From the NCBI GenBank assembly GCA_027339635.1, contig DAHWNZ010000008.1, forward strand, positions 13,235 to 77,234: 64,000 nt of DNA. The letters are read 5' to 3'. Positions 57,749-64,000 of this stretch are shown here, piece by piece; within the stretch, counting starts at the first letter, position 1; the number at the start of each line of letters is the position of its first letter. Made by a program: the position numbers and the translations under genes. The stretch comes from AG-12 sp027339635. GTDB taxonomy: Bacteria; Chloroflexota; Dormibacteria; Aeolococcales; Bog-877. The notes below the pieces were generated by a model. It was not told the DNA's origin, did no database searches, and was given only the letters and a program-made list of their open reading frames with translations.

Positions 57749-59565
57749 CGGTCCGTGTCTTCGAACTGCATGGTTGCGGGACGTGGGTCAACTCCCGTCC
57801 TAGTCGGCTGTGGCATGGGTACGCCACCGGTCCCTGCAGGAGTCCTGACCAGCGGCGTCGGCTGGTCCTGGTGGACGTACTTTCCGCCCCGCAGAATGCT
57901 CGAGACCGCGGCCAGCAGACATGCGGCGATCGCGAAGTCAAACGCGGCCCTAAGCCCGGTCATGAATGGAGCTGAGATCAACTGGGGGAAGAATGCCCTA
58001 CCGGTGAGGTATGCCACCTTGGCGTGGCTGAGATGGGGAAGGATCGGCCCCAGCAGCGTTGCCACCGGGTTGTAGCCGAGGAAGGCTGCAAACAGGCTGC
58101 CCACCGCCGGCAGATGTGCCACCTTCTGCGCATAGGCGCTCGGGACCCCCTGCGCGGTCAGCCCGTGGTAGAGAGCGTGGGGAAGGCTGGCGCTAAGGCC
58201 GATGATGATCAGGGTGAAGAAGATGCCGATGGACAGGACCATGGCCGAGTTCTGGAAGGTGGCGGCCATACCCGCTCCCGCGCCTCGTTGCTCCGCCGGC
58301 AGGCTGTTCATTATGCCGGCCTGGTTCGGAGACGCGAAAAGTCCACTGGAGAGCCCGTAGGCGAACAGCAGAATTGCGAAGAGCACATAGTTGAAGTCAG
58401 CTGGCAGGAACTGGAAGAGTCCGAAGATCACGGCTGAACCGAAGACGCCCAGGGTCGCGAAGGTGCGGGAGCCGTATCGGTCCGAGAGAATCCCTGCCAG
58501 CGGCCCCGCAACCAGGAAGCCCACGGTCAACGGCAGAAGGTAGATGCCGGCCCAGAGCGGTGTTTGGGCGAAGCTGTAGCCGTGGCGGGGAAGCCAGATC
58601 CCCTGCAGCCAGATGATCAAGATGAACATCAGCCCGCCGCGGGCCAGGGATGCGAAGAGCCCGGCGGCATTGCCGGCGGCGAAGGCCCGGATCTTGAAGA
58701 GAGGGATCCGGAACATCGGCTGAGCGACCTTGGTCTCGATCCAGACGAAGATCCCGAGCCCGATCACGCCCCCGATCAGAGCCCCCAGGACCCAGGGGTT
58801 GGTCCAGCCCATGGTCTGCGTGCCGTAGGGAAGGATGCCGTAGGTGATGCCGACCAAGAGAGCGACGAGCCCGGCCGCGAAGAAGAGGTTGCCCCACCAG
58901 TCGATCCTGGATGGCAGGCGCAGTCCGGTGTCATGGAGCTTGAGGTAGGCCCAGACCGTTCCGAAGATGCCGAATGGCACCGAGACCAGGAACACGAGGT
59001 GCCACGAAACCGGTCCCAGAACGCCTCCCAGGACCAGCCCGATGAAGGAGCCGGCGATCGCCGCGACCATGTTTGTACCCAGCGCCAGACCGCGTTGGTT
59101 GGAGGGGAAGGCGTCGGTCAGGATGGCCGAAGAATTGGCCCACAGGAAAGCTCCTCCCACGCCCTGCAGAACCCGCATCACGATCAGGTAGATGGCAGCC
59201 TGGGAGCCCGTGAACCAGCACACCGAGAGGAGTACGGAGAACAAGGTGAACACGGCGAAGCCGAGGTTGTACATCCGGACGCGCCCATACATGTCCCCGA
59301 TCCGTCCCAGGCTCACCACCAGGACCGCCGTCACCACCATGTAGCCCATCAGGAGCCAGAGGAAGTAGGGGGCGTTGCTGGTGGTCAGGGGGTTGAGCTT
59401 GATCCCCCGGAAGATGTCGGGCAGGGCGATCAACACAATCGAGGAGTTGATCGTGGCCATCAGGATGCCGAGCGTGGTGTTGGAGAGGGCTATCCACTTG
59501 TAGTGGGGACCAAGGGGCTTGCCCGTGGCACTCACCAATCCCGCCGCCGTTGTCCCTTCGCCCAT
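57745..59565 (-). CDS. DHA2-type MFS drug efflux transporter (EmrB/QacA-like)
   Basis: The 606-residue protein has 14 hydrophobic segments, as in DHA2 drug:H+ antiporters. Family marks are TLGILMATINSSIVLIALPDI in helix 1, the loop motif GRIGDMYGRVRMYN, the antiporter motif in helix 5 (AGSFIGLVLGGVLG), and GPLAGILSDRYGSR. It should expel drugs or other amphipathic compounds using proton influx. A soluble C-terminal tail of about 50 residues is present. An AGGAGGA site precedes the ATG. A MarR regulator is coupled behind it. Confidence 0.92.
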   Translation of the reverse strand: MGEGTTAAGLVSATGKPLGPHYKWIALSNTTLGILMATINSSIVLIALPDIFRGIKLNPLTTSNAPYFLWLLMGYMVVTAVLVVSLGRIGDMYGRVRMYNLGFAVFTLFSVLLSVCWFTGSQAAIYLIVMRVLQGVGGAFLWANSSAILTDAFPSNQRGLALGTNMVAAIAGSFIGLVLGGVLGPVSWHLVFLVSVPFGIFGTVWAYLKLHDTGLRLPSRIDWWGNLFFAAGLVALLVGITYGILPYGTQTMGWTNPWVLGALIGGVIGLGIFVWIETKVAQPMFRIPLFKIRAFAAGNAAGLFASLARGGLMFILIIWLQGIWLPRHGYSFAQTPLWAGIYLLPLTVGFLVAGPLAGILSDRYGSRTFATLGVFGSAVIFGLFQFLPADFNYVLFAILLFAYGLSSGLFASPNQAGIMNSLPAEQRGAGAGMAATFQNSAMVLSIGIFFTLIIIGLSASLPHALYHGLTAQGVPSAYAQKVAHLPAVGSLFAAFLGYNPVATLLGPILPHLSHAKVAYLTGRAFFPQLISAPFMTGLRAAFDFAIAACLLAAVSSILRGGKYVHQDQPTPLVRTPAGTGGVPMPQPTRTGVDPRPATMQFEDTDR

Positions 59566-59587
59566 GCCCTGGCATCCTCCTCAAGAG

Positions 59588-59613
59588 TTAGTTGGTTGGT
59601 ACATACTAACTAA
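59588..59613. promoter_or_regulatory. Operator-like inverted repeat before the MFS-marR operon
   Basis: TTAGTTGG (59588-59595) and CTAACTAA (59606-59613) form near-perfect arms, with an inner dyad GTTGGTA-CA-TACTAAC. It lies 22 bases before the MFS start and is AT-rich compared with its surroundings. Size and form suit a MarR dimer. Confidence 0.6.
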
Positions 59614-59847
59614 GCGAGTGCCGCAGACGCGCCCCCGAGATCGCGCTTGCCGCCATGCGAGGTGGAACCCGCCGGATCGCACGGTCGCGATCGGACCGTT
59701 CCCGGGGCCTGGGGAGGTGGGGAACCAGCGTGTCCCGGGCATCTCAGGGGCGACGGGTGGCGGCTCTGCGTCCGCTCGGATCTGCCACCAAGTTGATTCC
59801 GATCCGTGGCGACGAATTTTCTCCCGGGGAGATATATTTGAGGAGAC

Positions 59848-61026
59848 ATGCTTCAGGTGCAGGCTCCTCGCCGTGGCTGGCGTCGACATCAGCGCGTATT
59901 GCTGGGCGGACTCGGCGCCCTGATCATCATCGGGGGCGGGACGACCGGGATCGTGCTCGCGTCCAAGGCTGGCCCCCCGGTCAAGCCCCATGCCTCGGTG
60001 GTCATCCCCGGCAATACCTCTTCGGTCAGCCCCACCGCAACCATCGGAATCCAACTCAAGCATGCCCGGCTTCAGAGCGTGGTCGTCAAGACGGCAACCG
60101 GCGCCGTCCTCGGTGGGCGGGTGGTGGCAGGCGGTTGGGAACCGGCGGCTCCGATGCCATGGGCAACCAAGCTGCAGCTGACGCTGCGGGCCAAGGGCGG
60201 CAGCCCCGTCAAGTCGTTGGTGGAGACGGTCAGCTGGACGACAGCGCCACAGCCCCTCCCGGTGGAGTCCATAGGCCTCACGGTGTCCCCCAGCAATGGA
60301 GAGCAGGTGGGCATGGGGGCGACCTGGGTCATCCAGTTCTCCAAGCCGATTCCCGCATCCGATCAATCGGCGGTGATCCAGCATTTGAAGACCACGGAGT
60401 CGATCCCGGACACGGTGGGATGGCACTGGTGGTCCCCGACCGAGGTGGACGGCCGACCCGAGCAGTTCTGGCCAATGAACGAGCACGAGTCACTCTCGGT
60501 GAACCTCGACGGGATGGACATCGGCGGCTACCGAATTGTCGGTACGACCGCCAACAGCGAGTTCACAGTCGTCAATCAGTATCTCACCAAGGTGAGCGCC
60601 ATCACCCACGAGATGCAGGACTACAACGGGTCGCAGCTGGTGAACACCCTGCCGGTCAGCCTTGGAATGCCTGGCTTCCCGACCATTTCCGGGACCTTGG
60701 TGGTCCTCTCCAAGACCCCTGTCGTGTTCATGAACTCAGCCACGATCGGCTATCCCGGGCTCTATGCTCAGGATGTCTATGACGACGTCGCGATCAGCAC
60801 CGACGGGTATTACATGCACGCTGCCAATTGGGACGTCGCGGACCATGGGGTCGCCAACGTGTCCTATGGCTGCATCGAGCAGAACCCGGCCAACGCCGTC
60901 TGGTTCTACAACTGGTCGATCCCTGGTGACGTGGTCGAAGTGACAGGCACCCCGCTCCAGGCGACCTGGGCAGCCAACGGAGAAGGGGATTGGAACATCC
61001 CCTGGAGCGAGTACCAGACCTCATAG
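59848..61026 (+). CDS. L,D-transpeptidase-like protein (YkuD domain) with Ig-like domains
   Basis: The 392-residue protein has an N-terminal membrane anchor (VLLGGLGALIIIGGGTTGIVLA) and about 200 residues of Ig-like domains, as in actinobacterial Ldt enzymes. A YkuD domain follows, with the metal-free catalytic region MHAANWDVADHGVANVSYGCIEQ. The catalytic Cys is present, but the usual SHGC reads SYGC. Known members cross-link peptidoglycan 3-3 outside the membrane. TATATT and a GAGGAGA site lie directly before the ATG. It stands alone. Confidence 0.82.
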   Translation: MLQVQAPRRGWRRHQRVLLGGLGALIIIGGGTTGIVLASKAGPPVKPHASVVIPGNTSSVSPTATIGIQLKHARLQSVVVKTATGAVLGGRVVAGGWEPAAPMPWATKLQLTLRAKGGSPVKSLVETVSWTTAPQPLPVESIGLTVSPSNGEQVGMGATWVIQFSKPIPASDQSAVIQHLKTTESIPDTVGWHWWSPTEVDGRPEQFWPMNEHESLSVNLDGMDIGGYRIVGTTANSEFTVVNQYLTKVSAITHEMQDYNGSQLVNTLPVSLGMPGFPTISGTLVVLSKTPVVFMNSATIGYPGLYAQDVYDDVAISTDGYYMHAANWDVADHGVANVSYGCIEQNPANAVWFYNWSIPGDVVEVTGTPLQATWAANGEGDWNIPWSEYQTS

Positions 61027-61121
61027 GTGATGCTCCTTCCGCCCGAGCATGTGGCGTACGGAAGATTGGCGGCGCTGAGGTGCAGGACTGGTCCGAGGTC
61101 GACCAACGGGAGGGACAAGTG

Positions 61122-62063
61122 ATGGCGGCTCCGTTCTTTGGGTATCACATGCCCAACTTCACATTCCCTGGTATCCCCGCCGTCGACCTCTTCGAACACG
61201 TGGTGGAGCTCGCTGTGGCTGCCGAGGCCGCCGACTTCGACTTGGTCAGCGTGATGGACCACTTCTATCAGATACCGATGACCGGGCCGGAGACTGAGCC
61301 CATGCTGGAGGCCTATACGACCCTGGCCGCCTTGTCGCAGCGCACGACTCGGGTTCTGTTGGGAGCCCTGGTGACCGGGGTCACGTACCGCAACCCGGCC
61401 TTGCTGGCAAAGCAGGTCACCACCCTGGACACGCTGTCCCGGGGACGCGCCATTCTCGGCATCGGAGCGGCCTGGAATGAGGCCGAGCACGTGGGGTACG
61501 GGTTCGACTTTCCGCCCGTGGGCAGGCGAATGGACCGACTGGGCGAGGCCCTGATCATTGCCAGGGCCATGTTCACCGAAGAGCGCCCCACCTTTGAGGG
61601 CAAGTACTTCAGGATCCGACGGGCCCTGAACGTTCCCCGTCCCATCCAGGAGGATGGGCCAAGGATACTGATAGGGGGTGGAGGGGAGAAGCGAACCCTG
61701 AGACTGGTTGCGCGCTATGCCGATATCTCGAACTGGTTCGGATCCGTGGAGGACATGCGCCGCAAGGGCGCCATTCTGGAAGAGTACTGCCAGCAAGAGG
61801 GGCGCGACCCGAGCCGAATCCTGAGGACGGCGATGGCGCAGGTGCTCCTCATTCCCAACGAGCGAGACAGAGAGGCGGTGATCCGAGGGATCCCCAAGGA
61901 GAGGCTCCCCATGCTGGGCGATCCGGCTACGCCCGAGCAGGCGGCGCATAAGCTTGCGCCATACCTGGACGCCGGCATTCAGGGCTTCACGTTTGCCAAC
62001 GCCAATCTGCACAACCAAGATCTGATCGGCGCCGCTGGCGAGTTGAAGCGCCTGCTGAGTTGA
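61122..62063 (+). CDS. LLM-class (probably F420-dependent) oxidoreductase
   Basis: The 313-residue protein is a luciferase-like TIM-barrel. Marks are YHMPNFTFPG, AEAADFDLVSVMDHFYQIP, TTRVLLGALVTGVTYRNPALLAKQ, TLDTLSRGRAILGIGAAWNEAEH, the loop PRILIGGGGEKRTLRLVARYAD and the closing GIQGFTFANANL. It is of the TIGR-type F420 subfamily by appearance; the substrate is unknown. The ATG at 61122, with GGAGGGA upstream, is chosen over the longer open frame from 60990, which overlaps the transpeptidase gene. Confidence 0.88.
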   Translation: MAAPFFGYHMPNFTFPGIPAVDLFEHVVELAVAAEAADFDLVSVMDHFYQIPMTGPETEPMLEAYTTLAALSQRTTRVLLGALVTGVTYRNPALLAKQVTTLDTLSRGRAILGIGAAWNEAEHVGYGFDFPPVGRRMDRLGEALIIARAMFTEERPTFEGKYFRIRRALNVPRPIQEDGPRILIGGGGEKRTLRLVARYADISNWFGSVEDMRRKGAILEEYCQQEGRDPSRILRTAMAQVLLIPNERDREAVIRGIPKERLPMLGDPATPEQAAHKLAPYLDAGIQGFTFANANLHNQDLIGAAGELKRLLS

Positions 62064-62112
62064 TAGACCACGGCGCGGTCATGATTCCGGCCCCTGCGGC
62101 CCTCTGGTCACA

Positions 62113-62961
62113 GTGATGGTGGATCCGACTCAGGCTGCGGACTTTGCGTCCGAGCTTGCCGCCGGCTGTGGGCCACGGGCTCGGTCGCTGCCTTTAAAGC
62201 GGGATGTCTCCGCCTTCTTGGACAGGCTCTTGGGTTTGCTATTTCCCCAATTGGCTGAGGAGTCGGCCGGAACCAGGGACGAGATCGAAGCGCGTCTCCA
62301 TCTGGTGCGGTGCGATCTGGTCAGGCTGCTGCTGCCCATGCAGGAGCGAGGCCAAGCTGAGGCAATGTCGTTCGAGTTCTCCGATGCCTTACCTGGCCTG
62401 TACACCCGGATAGTGCTCGATGCCAACGCGATAGTGGAGGGAGACCCGGCGGCGGAGAGTCTGGACGAGGTTGTGGCCGCCTACCCGGGGTTCTTGGCGA
62501 CGGCGACCCACCGGGTCGCACACCATCTCCACCACCTTGGGATCCCTGTGTTGCCACGGTTGCTCTCCGAAGTTGCCCACACCAGGACCGGTATCGACAT
62601 CCACCCGGGCGCATCCATTGGGCGTGCGTTCTGCATCGACCATGGGACCGGGGTTGTGGTCGGGGAGACGGCTGTGATCGGCGACGACGTGAAGATTTAT
62701 CAGGGGGTCACGCTGGGAGCGCTCAGCGTGGCCAAGTCCGCCGCCGGCACCAAGCGCCATCCCACGATCGAGGACCGGGTCGTGGTGTACGCCAACGCCA
62801 CCGTCCTGGGCGGGGACACGGTGGTCGGGCACGACAGCGTGGTCGGCGGCAACGTGTGGCTGACGGCAAGTGTGCCTCCTTACTCGCTGGTCTACCACAG
62901 CAGCCAGGTCAGGGTGCGAAGTGTGGCGGAGGCGCAGGAACCCATGGACTTTGTCATTTGA
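62113..62961 (+). CDS. cysE: Serine O-acetyltransferase
   Basis: The 282-residue protein (EpsC-type length) makes O-acetylserine from serine and acetyl-CoA. A helical N-terminal domain holds VAAYPGFLATATHRVAHHLHHLG. The left-handed beta-helix follows: DIHPGASIGRAFCIDHGTGVVVGETAVIGDDVKIYQGVTLGAL, with the catalytic Asp/His pair and the acetyl-CoA site GTKRHPTIEDRVVVYANATVLG. GTG at 62113 or ATG at 62116 is the start. cysK follows 52 bases later and uses its product. Confidence 0.93.
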   Translation: MMVDPTQAADFASELAAGCGPRARSLPLKRDVSAFLDRLLGLLFPQLAEESAGTRDEIEARLHLVRCDLVRLLLPMQERGQAEAMSFEFSDALPGLYTRIVLDANAIVEGDPAAESLDEVVAAYPGFLATATHRVAHHLHHLGIPVLPRLLSEVAHTRTGIDIHPGASIGRAFCIDHGTGVVVGETAVIGDDVKIYQGVTLGALSVAKSAAGTKRHPTIEDRVVVYANATVLGGDTVVGHDSVVGGNVWLTASVPPYSLVYHSSQVRVRSVAEAQEPMDFVI

Positions 62962-63013
62962 GGTGACCGCTGGCGATCGTTGGTGAACTGTTGACGTGGG
63001 AGTGGGAGCCGGA

Positions 63014-63928
63014 ATGAGAGCGAACAGCATCCTGGAGACAATCGGCCGCACCCCCGAGGTGCGCGTGAATCACCTCTTCGATCCGAGGGTCGAGGTCTGG
63101 TTCAAGCAGGAACGAGTGAACCCGGGGGGGAGTATCAAGGACAGGATCGCCCTGGCGATGGTCGAGGATGCTGAGCGCATGGGAATCCTGTCGGCGGGGT
63201 CGGTGATCGTCGAGCCCACCTCCGGAAACACCGGGATCGGGCTGGCCCTGGTTGCCGCGGTGAAGGGGTATCGCCTGATCCTGGTGATGCCAGAGTCCTT
63301 CTCCGTCGAGCGGCGCAAGCTCATGGTCGGGTATGGAGCGCAATTGGAGCTGACTCCGCGTGAGCTCGGGATGCGGGGCGCGATCGCTCGCGCGGAGGAA
63401 CTCGTGGCGGAGACAGAAGGGGCCTGGATGCCGATGCAGTTCGACAACCCCGCCAACGTTGAGGTGCACCGCCGCACCACTGCCCAGGAGATTGTCGGCG
63501 ACTTTCCAGAGGGGCTGGACTACCTGGTCACCGGGGTTGGAACCGGTGGGCACATCACCGGCTGCGCGGAGGTGCTCAAGGAGACCTGGCCGAGACTGAA
63601 GGTGTATGCGGTGGAGCCCACGCTATCGCCGGTGCTTTCCGGAGGCAAGCACTCACCCCACCCAATTCAGGGAATCGGTGCCGGGTTCGTCCCTGGGGTC
63701 ATGCGCACCGACCTGTTGGACGGGGTGCTGCAGGTGGATCCCAAGGATGCTTTCGACTACGCGCGGCGCGCGGCGCGAGAGGAGGGGGTCATGATTGGGA
63801 TCTCCTCGGGAGCTTCGCTGGCAGCGGTCGCCTCCTTGGTGCCAGAGATGACCGACGGGGCCAGGGTGTTGACGTTCACCTACGACAGCGGCGAACGCTA
63901 CCTGTCCGTGGAGCAGCTCTTCGGTTAG
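63014..63928 (+). CDS. cysK: Cysteine synthase (O-acetylserine sulfhydrylase)
   Basis: The 304-residue PLP enzyme replaces the acetyl group of O-acetylserine with sulfide to make cysteine. The PLP-binding Lys lies in NPGGSIKDRIAL, the substrate loop in EPTSGNTGIGLAL, the phosphate loop in GVGTGGHITGCAEVLK, and the closing Ser in ISSGASLAAV. VTGVGTGG and VEPTLSPVLSGG are typical of CysK. The ATG at 63014 has GGGAG 5 nt upstream; GTG codons at 62996 and 63002 are alternatives. With cysE it forms the cysteine-synthesis pair. Confidence 0.94.
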   Translation: MRANSILETIGRTPEVRVNHLFDPRVEVWFKQERVNPGGSIKDRIALAMVEDAERMGILSAGSVIVEPTSGNTGIGLALVAAVKGYRLILVMPESFSVERRKLMVGYGAQLELTPRELGMRGAIARAEELVAETEGAWMPMQFDNPANVEVHRRTTAQEIVGDFPEGLDYLVTGVGTGGHITGCAEVLKETWPRLKVYAVEPTLSPVLSGGKHSPHPIQGIGAGFVPGVMRTDLLDGVLQVDPKDAFDYARRAAREEGVMIGISSGASLAAVASLVPEMTDGARVLTFTYDSGERYLSVEQLFG

Positions 63929-64000
63929 GCGCCTGGGCATGGCGGCGGGCTTTTTGGGCCCGAGCGGGCGCTTCTGGGTGGCGGGGTTCTCGACTGCGTT

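Noticed and set aside
63940..63975. CGGGC-TTTTTGG-GCCCG as a terminator after cysK
   Set aside because: The T-run is in the loop and not after the stem, so it is not a standard intrinsic terminator.

Overview
The window is a gene-dense stretch of GC-rich bacterial chromosome. I see no rRNA, tRNA, CRISPR array, insertion sequence or phage gene. Several traits point to a Gram-positive-type (terrabacterial) lineage. These are a LexA box of the form CGAAC-N4-GTTCG, an AdnAB-type helicase-nuclease, an imuA'-imuB-DUF6504 cassette with dnaE2, LLM-type (probably F420-dependent) oxidoreductases, and many genes whose -10 box TANNNT ends about 7 nt before the start codon (leaderless transcripts). Actinomycetota, Dormibacterota or Chloroflexota all fit; I cannot choose between them from the sequence alone.

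Layout. 0-5.3 kb: a partial MFS transporter (-), a DinB-like protein, an aldehyde dehydrogenase (-) and a divergent TetR regulator. 5.5-11.9 kb: adnA-adnB, a two-subunit double-strand-break helicase-nuclease. 12.3-16.8 kb: a VOC protein, a secreted fibronectin-III surface protein, an SCP2 protein, an NAD(P)-binding protein and HU. 16.9-19.3 kb: the SOS-controlled imuA'-imuB-DUF6504 operon. 19.4-25.2 kb: ftsH and an SbcD/SbcC-like (Mre11/Rad50-like) pair. 25.3-30.3 kb (-): MarR, a single-chain asymmetric ABC exporter and a DUF429 protein, read as one operon. 30.4-33.8 kb: dnaE2.

33.7-38.2 kb (-): a BASS-family transporter, a GT2-GtrA-GAF-like glycosyltransferase, a glutaredoxin-like protein, a membrane protein and a zinc-ribbon metallo-hydrolase. 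38.3-44.9 kb: an LLM oxidoreductase, an EEP-family phosphohydrolase, an MTAP-like phosphorylase coupled to a UbiE-type methyltransferase, a ThuA-Gfo/Idh/MocA fusion and a second Gfo/Idh/MocA protein. 45-55.6 kb: a GH5 hydrolase, a small anchored protein, dnaK, two paralogous alpha/beta hydrolases, an acyltransferase and clpB. 55.7-63.9 kb: a zinc-ribbon protein, a PAP2 protein, a MarR/MFS drug-efflux operon, an L,D-transpeptidase-like protein, an LLM oxidoreductase and cysE-cysK.

How the genes work together. The clearest theme is DNA damage. End resection (AdnAB), SbcCD-like end processing and the translesion mutasome (ImuA', ImuB, DnaE2) lie within 28 kb. The imuA' promoter carries a perfect LexA box. 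The dnaE2 promoter, 13.5 kb away, carries a degenerate box at exactly the same distance from its -10. A second theme is protein quality control (FtsH, DnaK, ClpB), and a third is regulated export (two MarR-linked transporters).
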